Notes: generated by a model from the letters alone, not told the origin. Counted from the first letter of the stretch, positions 56,639-64,000 are shown. The stretch: 64,000 bases of DNA from Nocardia flavorosea NBRC 108225 (GCF_001613385.1 NZ_BDCG01000018.1:62001-126000); one strand, 5' to 3'. Translations and numbers: made by a program.

Positions 56639-56830
56639 GATGACCTCCCAGATCGTTACTCGCCATGGGGGCCGCCACCGAGATCGTCCGCAGGGCCCCT
56701 CCGCTGGTGTCCCATGGTCACCCGCCGTGGCGACGGGACCTGATCGCAGAATACGCGCGGACAGGTCCCGAACAGCAACGGGCGGTGCGCTGCACCGGGG
56801 AGAGGCTCGGATCGCCCGAACTTACGGCTC

Positions 56831-56836
56831 TAGACT
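56831..56836 (+). promoter_or_regulatory. -10 box (TAGACT), apparently the original metF promoter
   Basis: TAGACT is exactly 6 nt before a GTG at 56843, as at the other leaderless genes here. The frame from that GTG (56 codons, to the TGA ending at 57003) runs into transposon remnant sequence instead of metF. Confidence 0.4.
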
Positions 56837-56912
56837 GGCCCGGTGACCGGAAAAAGTAGCGCGCAGGCTCGGTCCTCCGGGACCGGGTCAGTCCAGAGCC
56901 GACTGTGCTGGT

Positions 56913-57062
56913 ATGGTTCGGCGCATCCTCGTCGCCGGGCGGGCAGAGAGGCTGAACGCCTGTGGAGCGGATGTAAGACCTTCACTTGTGGGGGCGGTCT
57001 GCTGTGAAGCAGGAACCCACCGAGATACCGCACAGCGGTATAGCAGGAGTTCCGGTTGGTGA
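56913..57062 (+). pseudogene. C-terminal fossil of an IS200/IS605-type TnpB
   Basis: 49 codons ending in TGA encode RRILVAGRAERLNACGADVR followed by PSLVGAVCCEAGTHRD. The elements V-x-GxxERLNACGADVRP and AVxxEAGTxR are characteristic of the variable C-terminal tail of actinobacterial TnpB (OrfB) proteins. The zinc ribbon and RuvC core that should precede are missing. TnpA is absent. It lies between crtE and metF. Confidence 0.6.
57012..57053 (+). ncRNA. Possible remnant of the TnpB-associated omega RNA
   Basis: GGAAC at 57012-57016 pairs with GTTCC at 57049-57053, enclosing a perfect hairpin ATACCGC-ACA-GCGGTAT (57025-57041). In IS605 elements the omega RNA overlaps the 3' end of tnpB and reaches the right end of the element. 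The RNA identity is inferred from this position and folding only. Confidence 0.3.
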
Positions 57063-57134
57063 CACCCGGGAGGACGTCGATTTCGATAACGCCCGGGTTC
57101 CGGCCTCTGGCTGGATAAATCCCACGACACCGCA

Positions 57135-57165
57135 GCTCTCCACGACCCCTTCGGTCGTGCAGAGC
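57135..57165 (+). promoter_or_regulatory. Strong hairpin that contains the metF start codon
   Basis: GCTCT-C-CACGACC, loop CCTTC, GGTCGTG-C-AGAGC: a 7 bp and a 5 bp helix separated by one C-C mismatch. The GTG taken as metF start is at the 3' end of the inner stem. It may be the right-end hairpin of the lost transposon or a translation-control element. Confidence 0.5.
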
Positions 57166-58074
57166 CTGGATCGGCATGCCGGTGCTGGCGTGCCCTTCTC
57201 GGTGGAGTTCTCACCACCCCGCGACGAAGCCGGTGAACAGCGGTTGTGGCGTGCGGTGCGCACCTTCGAGCGGATGCATCCCGCCTTCGTCTCGATGACC
57301 TACGGCGCCGGTGGCAGTACCCGCGATCGCACGGTACGGGTCACCGGGCAGCTCGCCCAGGAAACCACGCTGCTGCCGGTCGGGCATCTCACCGCGGTCG
57401 GGCACAGTGTCGCCGAGCTGCGGTCCATCGTCGGTGCCTACGCGGACTCGGGGATCAGCAATATCCTCGTGCTGCGCGGCGACCCGCCGGGCGATCCGCT
57501 GGGCGAATGGCAGAAGCACCCCGACGGCGTGGAGTACGCCGAAGAACTGGTGCGGATCGTGCGCGACCTCGGCGATTTCCATGTCGGGGTGGCCTCGTTT
57601 CCGCAGGGGCACCACCGTTCGCCGGATCTGGATTGCGATACCGCCTACCTCGCCGCGAAACTGCGTGCCGGCGCGGAGTATTCGATCACTCAGATGTTCT
57701 TCGATGTCGACGACTATCTCCGGTTGCGTGACCGAGTAGCCGCCCTGGACCCGGTCGAAGGCGCCAAACCGATCATTCCCGAGCTGATGCCGATCACCTC
57801 GCTGCGCACTGTGGAGCGAGCCGAACAGCTGTGCGGACGCCCACTTCCGGAGCCGGTCCTGGAACGGTTGCGCCGCGCCGCGGGCTCCGGTGCGGAGGAG
57901 GACCGCGCCGCGGTCCGCGCCGCCGGGATCGAGATCGCCACCGAAATGGGTGAACGCCTGATCGCCGAAGGCGCTCCCTGCCTGCATTTCATCACTCTGA
58001 ATTTCGCCAAGGCCACCAGTGAGGTGCTGACCAACCTCGGTTACGGGGTCACCGCGGCACCACTGAGCGCCTGA
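57157..58074 (+). CDS. metF: Methylenetetrahydrofolate reductase-family protein
   Basis: 305 aa TIM-barrel flavoprotein that makes 5-methyl-THF for methionine synthesis (position equivalent to Rv2172c). PFSVEFSPPRDEAGE carries the catalytic Glu; MTYGAGGSTRD, LVLRGDPPGD, VASFPQGH, AAKLRAGAEYSITQMFFD and PCLHFITLN are family blocks. The start is uncertain: GTG 57157 and GTG 57190 are both possible. DNA upstream is transposon fossil, so the native 5' end may be lost. Confidence 0.9.
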   Translation: MQSLDRHAGAGVPFSVEFSPPRDEAGEQRLWRAVRTFERMHPAFVSMTYGAGGSTRDRTVRVTGQLAQETTLLPVGHLTAVGHSVAELRSIVGAYADSGISNILVLRGDPPGDPLGEWQKHPDGVEYAEELVRIVRDLGDFHVGVASFPQGHHRSPDLDCDTAYLAAKLRAGAEYSITQMFFDVDDYLRLRDRVAALDPVEGAKPIIPELMPITSLRTVERAEQLCGRPLPEPVLERLRRAAGSGAEEDRAAVRAAGIEIATEMGERLIAEGAPCLHFITLNFAKATSEVLTNLGYGVTAAPLSA

Positions 58075-58490
58075 GCTGCGGAGTCGCGTCGGGCCGACCG
58101 GAGGGTCGCCGTACGTCCAGGCAGGTAACCTCGGCGGCGGCCTTCGGCCGGGCCCCGCGTCCGGACCGGTGCGTGCAGCACGACGGCCACGCCCTGTGGG
58201 GCGCGCAGCCAGAGGCCGAGAACGGCAGCGTCGCCGGGGCGGCCGGTCCCGCTCGGTACGGCGGTGGACAGTTCCGAGGACGGTCGATCTCAGCGGGGGC
58301 TACCGAGCGCGCCTTCGTGCTCGGCCCGGCATACCGCAGCCGTTCCCGGTGGACGTCGTAGCCGTACCGCCCGGCCGGTCCGCTTGCCCGCGGAATGCAC
58401 CAGCGAAGCCGCTCCGAGTGTGAGTAGGGATTTGATCCCTTCGGGTTCTCGCGGACCGGGCCCGGTTACCGCTGTACGCCGGAGGCGCGG
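58075..58490. other. 416 nt without a recognisable gene
   Basis: Between metF and the convergent 119-aa gene. No motif seen on either strand. Confidence 0.55.
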
Positions 58491-58850
58491 CTAGACGAGC
58501 GGGGCGTGGACGTGGATCATCGTCCGTTCGCCTTGGCGGAGAACCTCCAGGGCATGGTCGTCGTGGCGCAGGATCAGCCCGGGTGCGCCGTCCACGGGAT
58601 CGAGGATCTCGATGCCGGCGATCCGGGCGCCGTCGTGGTCGAGCCGGTCGCCCGGTTTGGCGGCGATGAACACCCGGCCGTTCACGACCCACCAGGTGCC
58701 GGGGATTCCCGGCACCTGCTCGGGGGATTCGCCGAGGATGTGCCGGGCGAGCGGGACTGTTTCGCGGTGTGCGCTGTGCAGGCGGGTCGAGTAGCGGCTG
58801 TGCCACTGTGTCCAGTCGGTATCGACACTGGGATGGACGGCGATGGTCAT
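58491..58850 (-). CDS. Small protein resembling the N-terminal half of DUF1684 proteins
   Basis: 119 aa. TDWTQWHSRYSTRLHSAHRE, then PEQVPGIPGTWWVVNGRVFI and the beta-rich GDRLDHDGARIAGIEILDPV recall DUF1684, whose members are about 200-270 aa; the C-terminal half (with the conserved RDP and P-PYD blocks) is missing. ATG 58850 has GGAGG 5 nt upstream, so it seems expressed. It may be a short family variant or a truncated gene. Function unknown. Confidence 0.6.
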   Translation of the reverse strand: MTIAVHPSVDTDWTQWHSRYSTRLHSAHRETVPLARHILGESPEQVPGIPGTWWVVNGRVFIAAKPGDRLDHDGARIAGIEILDPVDGAPGLILRHDDHALEVLRQGERTMIHVHAPLV

Positions 58851-58951
58851 ACGAGCCTCCTCGAACCCGGCCGGAAAGGGCCTGTTGCCCGCCGATCGGT
58901 CCGGGCCGGTTCATCATCCGGCCACGCGAACATCGGGCACAAGACTGAGAA

Positions 58952-60505
58952 TCAGCGTGAGTTCAGCTCTTCTCCGGGCCCGAGAGTGCGTCCCTTCCAG
59001 GTCAGAGCGTTGCGGCGCCGATCGCGGTGTGAGCGTGCCCACAGCAAGAAGTAGGCCGTTATTGCCACTGGGTGGGACACTGCGGCAGCGAAGTCGCCGG
59101 ATTCCGGCCGTCGTCCGGTTTCCAGCCCGCGAGCGAGTAACCGTCCGGCACCGGCAGTGGCGTACCCGACCAGCCCCCACCGCCGCACCGATCCGCGGCC
59201 GAGCACACCGGCCAGCGGAGGCAACCAGTACGCCCAGGCCGCGACCGCCGCGACCGCGAGCCCACCGGGAATCGAACCGCCGTACGCGGACCACAGCCAG
59301 CGCCGGTATCCCGTGGCGAGTTCGCCTCCACCCCGGTACATCCGTGTCCGCGCCAGATCGCCGGCCGCCGCCAGCCCGGTGCGGTAGCCGCCGCGGCGCA
59401 GCGCGCGGGCGATATCGAGGTCTTCGGTGGCACTGTCCGCGACCGTCGTGTGCCCACCGATCGCACGATAGGCGGCCGCGTCGAACACCAGGAACTGCCC
59501 ACACGCGACCACCGTCGAGGTCCGTAGTCCGCGATCGGCGCACACCACCGGCAGCGTCGACGCCCACGACCAGCACAGCAGCGGTTGCACCAGGTGCTCG
59601 GCGAGGGACCGCGCCTGCTGCTGCGGCCAGGGTGACACCAGCGCGATATCCCGGCGCCGCAGTTCGGCCACCGCCGCGGCGAGGGCGCCCGGCGCGAGGC
59701 GGATATCGGCGTCCAGGAACACCAGCACCGTGGTGTCCGCGAGCTGCTCCGCGGTATGGGCGAGCGCCCGGCAGGCCGCGGCCTTGCCGGTCCAGCCCGG
59801 CGGCGGGTTTCCGCTGCCGCGCAGCAATGTGCAGCGCGGGTCGCCGTCGATTGCCTCGACTGCACGTGCGGCTGTTCCGTCCGTGGAGTCGTCGTCGAAT
59901 ACGAGTATCCGCAGCCGTGGGATATCGGTCTGGGCGCGTAGATCGGCGATCAGGGCGGGAATCCGGTCGGCTTCGTCGCGGGCGGGGACACAGACTGTCA
60001 CCGCCTCGGTGATCGGCGCAGCAGTGGGGGACAGCCTGGGCACGGTGAGCCGGTTCCACGCCGTCAGCGCCGCACAACCAGCGGCCAACCAGGCTCCCAC
60101 GGCGACCAGCCGTGCCGGTCGCCGCAGTGCCCTCCCGGTGAAGCCTGCTGCGCGAGCCGGTCGGCGTGGCGGGGTGGAGTCGGTTGCGCGAGACAGTGGT
60201 GACAAGCCCGCCGCGTGGAGCAGCGTGGGCCGGCCCGGTGCGCGAGATGCGGAAGAACCTGCTGCGACGCGAGCGGGCGGAGTCGAATGTGCCGGTCGGC
60301 GTGGCGGGGTGGAGTCGGTTGCGCGAGACAGTGGTGACAAATCCGCCGCGTGGAGCGGCGCGGGAAGGTCCGGTGCGGGAGAGGATGCAGCGGGTGCTGC
60401 TCGGGTGGACGGTGCGACGGAAGCCGGCGTGCGAGCCGAGCCGGGCGACCGCGGCCGGGCGGCCGACCGGAATGAGCCCGTTCGACCCCGCGCGATGGAC
60501 CTCAT
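58952..60505 (-). CDS. GT2 glycosyltransferase of the carotenoid cluster (CruG/CrtQ-like)
   Basis: 517 aa. GT2 domain: TVCVPARDEADRIPALIADL, ILVFDDDSTDGTAARAVEAI, the metal DxD in VLVFLDADIRLA, the acceptor-site ATEDLDIARAL-like DSATEDLDIARALRRGGY, then three C-terminal membrane helices. Such enzymes glycosylate hydroxylated carotenoids beside CruF. ATG 60505 overlaps the lppM stop (ATGA), so the 130-residue N-terminal extension with two 45-residue repeats (LSPLSRATDSTPPRRPA twice) is probably translated. Confidence 0.83.
   Translation of the reverse strand: MRSIARGRTGSFRSAARPRSPGSARTPASVAPSTRAAPAASSPAPDLPAPLHAADLSPLSRATDSTPPRRPAHSTPPARVAAGSSASRAPGRPTLLHAAGLSPLSRATDSTPPRRPARAAGFTGRALRRPARLVAVGAWLAAGCAALTAWNRLTVPRLSPTAAPITEAVTVCVPARDEADRIPALIADLRAQTDIPRLRILVFDDDSTDGTAARAVEAIDGDPRCTLLRGSGNPPPGWTGKAAACRALAHTAEQLADTTVLVFLDADIRLAPGALAAAVAELRRRDIALVSPWPQQQARSLAEHLVQPLLCWSWASTLPVVCADRGLRTSTVVACGQFLVFDAAAYRAIGGHTTVADSATEDLDIARALRRGGYRTGLAAAGDLARTRMYRGGGELATGYRRWLWSAYGGSIPGGLAVAAVAAWAYWLPPLAGVLGRGSVRRWGLVGYATAGAGRLLARGLETGRRPESGDFAAAVSHPVAITAYFLLWARSHRDRRRNALTWKGRTLGPGEELNSR
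60156..60425. repeat. 135-bp tandem repeat in the glycosyltransferase 5' region
   Basis: Copy one begins at 60156 and copy two at 60291 (both GCCGGTCGGCGTGGCGGGGT). The first 53 bp are identical and the remainder is diverged. 135 bp is 45 codons, so the frame is kept. Confidence 0.9.
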
Positions 60506-61278
60506 GCGTCGTTTTTGACCTGATCCCACCAGCGGCGCAGCGAGAAACCGGCCGGGGCGCCGGAAGCGGGCGGGTTGCGGTGGAGGTAGGCCAGCGCGGC
60601 GACGACGGCCGCGACGGCCAGGGTGATCCCGCCGACGATACCGGCCCAGCCGGCGAACGAGCGGGTGTTCGGATCGGCGTAGCCGACTTCGGCGCGGACC
60701 GTGCTCACCTCACCGGCGGGCAGTTTCCAGGTGACCACCGCATCGCCCTCGCGGGTGCCGTTGGTTTTGGCGACCCGGGCCGGGAACGCCACACTCAACT
60801 GCACATCCGAGCCGTGCGGGGCCAGCGTTTCCAGATCGACGCGGCCGTTGAGGCTGACCAGATCGCCGTTGCGCTGGAATTTCAGGTCGAACAGGCCCTG
60901 TGCCTGCTCCGACAGCTGGCCCAGCTGTTCGACCTCGCCGAAGTTCAGGTCGTCGAAGTAGATTTCGCTGCCGACGTAACCGTCCTGGTTGTACGGTTCG
61001 ATCCGCACTTTGGTGGCCAGTGCCTCCGGAGCGGTGAACTGAGGTCCCTTGTCCTCGCTGTTCTCCGGAACGACCGCGGCAACGATCCGGCCCGATACCC
61101 GGTCGTTGGAGGACAACCCCATCGAGGCCTGGACCCGCAGGCAACCGGCCAGGGTGGGCACCAGCAGGGCGGCCAGTACGATCGCCGCCGTCACCCGCGC
61201 CCGCAGGCGGCGGGAGCGCAGAACAGGGACCGGGGAGCCGGGTTTCGCGGTAACGGGACTCGAAGGCACGGATGACAT
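60502..61278 (-). CDS. lppM: LppM-type lipoprotein (DUF3153)
   Basis: 258 aa, Rv2171 homologue. The signal peptide ends with the lipobox PTLAGC (about residue 46), followed by a beta-rich extracellular domain (YVGSEIYFDDLNFGEVEQL, RVDLETLAPHGSDVQLSV) and a C-terminal membrane helix (about 205-230). In M. tuberculosis LppM affects phagosome maturation. ATG 61278 is chosen, giving a normal signal peptide and a 16 nt gap to cruF; the frame is open 21 codons upstream. Confidence 0.88.
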   Translation of the reverse strand: MSSVPSSPVTAKPGSPVPVLRSRRLRARVTAAIVLAALLVPTLAGCLRVQASMGLSSNDRVSGRIVAAVVPENSEDKGPQFTAPEALATKVRIEPYNQDGYVGSEIYFDDLNFGEVEQLGQLSEQAQGLFDLKFQRNGDLVSLNGRVDLETLAPHGSDVQLSVAFPARVAKTNGTREGDAVVTWKLPAGEVSTVRAEVGYADPNTRSFAGWAGIVGGITLAVAAVVAALAYLHRNPPASGAPAGFSLRRWWDQVKNDA

Positions 61279-61294
61279 GGTGCCAGGCCGCGAC

Positions 61295-62137
61295 TCACCG
61301 ACGCCATGCGACGGGCCCGGCCGCGTCGCCACCGGGCACATCGTTGCGCCCGAGGCCGGTGCGAACCGTCCGGACCAGCAGCGGAACCCCGAGCAGACCC
61401 AGCGCGACCCCGCCGTAGGCGGCCGAGTACGGCAGGCCGAGGAAAACCGCGTGTGCCAGCGCGGAACCCAGCCACGTCCACAGGAACATCAGTACCGGTA
61501 CACCCACTCGCCGGGTGGGCGGGGCGGCCCGGTCCCATACGGTCAGCGCACCGGCGATGAGGCCGGCCACGAGGAACCAGCCGAGATAGTTCGTCCAGGG
61601 GATGGCCGCGAGACCCGGCAGCCCCGAATCGCTATCGGCCCACCACCACTGGCCGTCGGCCACCATCTGCGGATCCAGGAACAGATCCCAGCCCACGGCA
61701 CCTGCCGAGGTGGCGGCGATCCGCGGCGCGGCCGTCCGGCACAGGATCCCGGCGACCACCCAGATCGGATATATCCCACCGGTCCACGCGAGCGGGACCA
61801 CCAGCGGCACGTCGAACAGTGCCGGACCCAGCCGCCCTACCGCGTACTCGTAGGCGCCGAACGGGAACCCGGTGGCGGTGCCCACGGCCTCGGCGACGAG
61901 ACCGATACCGGAAACGATGACGCCGAACCCCGCCGCGTACCGCAGACCGCGTGTCACTGCCGCGTGTATCAGGGCGGTGCCGGCCGAGGCGAGTACCACC
62001 GCCACCGTGACGACATCGCGGGCGGACCCGTCGGTCAGCGGATACGCGATCTGCACGGCGACGAGCAGGAGCAGGCACCCGGCGGGCGCCGGCTCACGTG
62101 GGCTGTCCATCCCGATCTTCGATACCACCACGCTCAC
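61295..62137 (-). CDS. cruF: CruF-type carotenoid 1,2-hydratase (DUF422)
   Basis: 280 aa membrane protein with seven or eight helices. DUF422 motifs: GFPFGAYEYAVGRLGPALFDVPLVVPLAW in the middle (begins about residue 94), then GAVGWDLFLDPQMVADGQWWW and IPWTNYLGWFLVAGL. CruF hydrates the terminal psi end of gamma-carotene or lycopene to a 1'-OH. GTG 62137 overlaps the crtO stop (GTGA). With the adjacent glycosyltransferase it predicts a glycosylated hydroxycarotenoid. Confidence 0.9.
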   Translation of the reverse strand: MSVVVSKIGMDSPREPAPAGCLLLLVAVQIAYPLTDGSARDVVTVAVVLASAGTALIHAAVTRGLRYAAGFGVIVSGIGLVAEAVGTATGFPFGAYEYAVGRLGPALFDVPLVVPLAWTGGIYPIWVVAGILCRTAAPRIAATSAGAVGWDLFLDPQMVADGQWWWADSDSGLPGLAAIPWTNYLGWFLVAGLIAGALTVWDRAAPPTRRVGVPVLMFLWTWLGSALAHAVFLGLPYSAAYGGVALGLLGVPLLVRTVRTGLGRNDVPGGDAAGPVAWRR

Positions 62138-63699
62138 CTGCGCAGCCACCGCCGCCTACGCCGCCCGTCGCGCAGGACCAGCCGCGCCGCGGTACGGCCG
62201 CTCGCTCCGGATACCCCGCCGCCCGGATGGGTGGAGGCACCGGTGAGGTAGAGGCCGGGCGCGCCGGGTACCCGCTGCCCGGACAGTTCCGGTAGGGGAC
62301 GCCACAGCATCATCTGATCGAGGCTCATCTCGATATGCATGACATTGCCGCCGCGCAGACCCATCTCGGTTTCCAGGTCGACCGGGGTCTGAATGTGGCG
62401 GCGCAAGACCGTCCCCGCCGCGCCGGGCGCGTACCGGTCCAGTTCACCGATGATCCGGTCGGCCTCGGATTCGGCGTGCGACGCCCAGTGCGTACCGTCG
62501 GCGAGCCGGTAAGGATGCCATTGCGACCACAACGAGAGCTGGTGCTCTCCGGGCGGAGCGATACCGGGATCCAGTGCACTGAAACTCATCCCCAGCACCA
62601 CCGGCCGCGGGGGGAGCCGGCCGCCGAGGGCGTTTCCGTGCGCGAGCCGCAACTCCCGGCGACCGGTGACCAGCAATTGCAGACCGGTCGCGGAGTCGGC
62701 GGATGTCGCGCCCGGATACTGCGGCAGCGCGCTGGTCGCAGCCCGCACCACCATGCCGATACCGGGACCGACGCGGATCCGCCGCCGCCACCCGTCCAGC
62801 GTTTCCGGATCGAAACCGCCGGCGCCCAGCAGTTCGAGGGTGGTCAGGATATGGGTTCCGGCGATCACGGTATCGGCGGTGTGGTTGCGTCCCGCGTCGG
62901 TACGGACCTGCCACCGGTCGCCGCGGTGGGCGATCGCGGTGACCGCGTCACCGGCGACGATCTCCCCGCCGTCGGCGCGCAGCCGGGCCACGAGCGCTTC
63001 GGTGAGCGCGCCGCTTCCGCCGATCGCCCGGCCGGGCGGCAGGGTGTGCATGAGCGCCGCGAACCCCACCATCGGTGCGGTCCCCGGTTCCGACATCGGC
63101 GGGCCCGATTGTGCCCCGAACCAGGCCAGCGCGGCCTTGAGCCGTTCATCGTCGAACCAGTTGTCCAGCAGTGCGTCACCGGTCTGCAGGAATTCCCGCG
63201 ACAGGGCGCTACCTCCCGCACGGGCATCCAGGCCCCAGAACGAACGCAGGAGATGGCCGGGAGCCGGGGCGCCCCCGAACGAGCGCATCATCCGGCTTGC
63301 GCGTGGCTCCCAGACCGCAACGAAACGCCGATAGGCCGCCGCGTCACGGTCGCCGCAGGCGGTGGCTACGGACGCGCAGGTGCGGTCGAGATCGCGGTGG
63401 AAGACGATCGGGGCCGCGCCGGTATCGGGGCAGGCGGGGACGAAGGCCCAGGGGTCGCAGTCGAGATAGTGCAGGCCGAACCGGTCCAGCGCCAGATCCT
63501 CGATGATCCCGGTATGCCGGATCATCAGATGTGCCGACGATCCGCGATCCACGCGATGCCCGGGGAAGCGCTCCACGGTCGATACCGCACCGCCGAGGAT
63601 GCTGTCGCGTTCCAGCACGCGCACCGGATGGCCCGCCCGGGCCAGATAACACCCGGCGACCAGTGCGTTGTGCCCGGAGCCGACGATCACCGCTGTCAT
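62134..63699 (-). CDS. crtO: CrtO-type carotenoid ketolase/CrtI-family FAD oxidoreductase
   Basis: 521 aa. FAD motif TAVIVGSGHNALVAGCYLARAG (the GHN variant typical of CrtO and distant from CrtI), VLERDSILGGAVST, AHLMIRHTGIIEDL, and the C-terminal LYLTGASTHPGGGVSGASGR. This class includes CrtO beta-carotene 4-ketolases and CruO as well as isomerase-like relatives (CrtH, retinol saturase). A ketolase is the best guess in this cluster. ATG 63699 overlaps the upstream GNAT stop. Confidence 0.82.
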   Translation of the reverse strand: MTAVIVGSGHNALVAGCYLARAGHPVRVLERDSILGGAVSTVERFPGHRVDRGSSAHLMIRHTGIIEDLALDRFGLHYLDCDPWAFVPACPDTGAAPIVFHRDLDRTCASVATACGDRDAAAYRRFVAVWEPRASRMMRSFGGAPAPGHLLRSFWGLDARAGGSALSREFLQTGDALLDNWFDDERLKAALAWFGAQSGPPMSEPGTAPMVGFAALMHTLPPGRAIGGSGALTEALVARLRADGGEIVAGDAVTAIAHRGDRWQVRTDAGRNHTADTVIAGTHILTTLELLGAGGFDPETLDGWRRRIRVGPGIGMVVRAATSALPQYPGATSADSATGLQLLVTGRRELRLAHGNALGGRLPPRPVVLGMSFSALDPGIAPPGEHQLSLWSQWHPYRLADGTHWASHAESEADRIIGELDRYAPGAAGTVLRRHIQTPVDLETEMGLRGGNVMHIEMSLDQMMLWRPLPELSGQRVPGAPGLYLTGASTHPGGGVSGASGRTAARLVLRDGRRRRRWLRR

Positions 63700-64000
63700 G
63701 GCGGCGGCATCGGTAACGGCCGGCCGAGAATACCGAAGCGGCGGCTGTCGCCGGCGAAGACGAAATCGCGTAGTACGTCCTGGAAGCCCATCCGCCGGTA
63801 CAGCCGCCAGGCCCGGTTGTCCTCGGCGGATACTTCGGGTGTGGACAGCAGTACCGCGCCTTCGGGCCGGTCATGCAGGAGTTTGCGGAGCAGGATCGCG
63901 CCGATACCGCGCCCCTGCGCGCTCGGATGGACGTGCAGTTCGGTGAGTTCGAAATAGTTGCCGAGCAGTCCCTGGGTCGCCGCTACCGACCAGCCGGACC
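63696..64000 (-). CDS. GNAT N-acetyltransferase (5' end cut by window), Rv2170-like
   Basis: 101 codons of the C-terminal part are visible. ELTELHVHPSAQGRGIGAIL is the acetyl-CoA-binding strand and loop, LLSTPEVSAEDNRAWRLYRRMGFQDVL the C-terminal GNAT helix. The stop overlaps the crtO start (ATGA), so it heads the GNAT-crtO-cruF-lppM-GT transcription unit. Substrate unknown. Confidence 0.85.
   Translation of the reverse strand, partial: SGWSVAATQGLLGNYFELTELHVHPSAQGRGIGAILLRKLLHDRPEGAVLLSTPEVSAEDNRAWRLYRRMGFQDVLRDFVFAGDSRRFGILGRPLPMPPP

Noticed and set aside
57177-57179. ATG at 57175-57178 region as metF start
   Set aside because: It is out of frame with the metF coding sequence.

Overview
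The window is high-GC actinobacterial chromosome, almost certainly a Nocardia or close mycolic-acid relative (Mycobacteriales). The gene content and order follow the Mycobacterium tuberculosis Rv2170-Rv2216 segment with local insertions and losses: TIGR01777 epimerase and sucB, pepA, gcvT, ilvE, cobS/cobT, a DUF3043 protein, erpA, adoK, asnB, ctaC/ctaF, the ctaE-qcrCAB respiratory block, trpD, a DEDDh/GIY-YIG nuclease, NlpC/P60 hydrolases, pimB, the ArsA-like/SRPBCC group, plsC, RNase AS, aroG, pknL with its Rv2175c-like partner, mptA, metF, lppM and a GNAT. The species is inferred from this order and from the families, not from a marker gene. No rRNA, tRNA, CRISPR array or intact insertion sequence was seen.

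Layout. 0-6 kb: central metabolism (2-oxoglutarate/pyruvate dehydrogenase E2, leucyl aminopeptidase). 6-11 kb: a zinc-ribbon TetR regulator divergent from a GNAT, a 0.5 kb pentanucleotide satellite, glycine cleavage T protein, branched-chain aminotransferase and a metallo-beta-lactamase-fold hydrolase. 11-17.5 kb: late cobalamin synthesis, a decayed non-ribosomal peptide synthetase fragment, Fe-S insertion and adenosine kinase. 17.5-22 kb: asparagine synthetase divergent from ctaC-ctaF. 22-28 kb: accessory genes (FAD oxidoreductase, Spo0M-like protein, a barrel/membrane protein coupled to an EamA transporter, a stand-alone TrpF). 28-38 kb: a translationally coupled ArsA-like/SRPBCC/ROK operon, PimB and cell-wall hydrolases. 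38-45 kb: trpD divergent from the cytochrome bc1-aa3 genes. 45-50 kb: RNase AS, DAHP synthase, PknL and its substrate homologue. 50-64 kb: two carotenoid gene blocks, crtE-crtI-mptA-crtB and GNAT-crtO-cruF-lppM-glycosyltransferase, separated by metF and a TnpB fossil.

How the genes work together. ctaC, ctaF, ctaE and qcrCAB supply most of the bc1-aa3 supercomplex (ctaD is not here). pimB and mptA build phosphatidylinositol mannosides and lipomannan. The two carotenoid blocks together predict a C40 carotenoid that is hydrated, possibly ketolated, and glycosylated; no lycopene cyclase is present in the window.

Most unusual features: a concentration of in-frame minisatellites (33, 75 and 135 bp units) inside or beside carotenoid genes; a two-level pentanucleotide satellite upstream of gcvT; fossils of an NRPS adenylation domain and of a TnpB C-terminus, the latter lying between an apparently orphaned leaderless promoter and metF; and at least twelve genes with a TANNNT -10 box 6-8 nt before the start codon, the signature of leaderless transcription.
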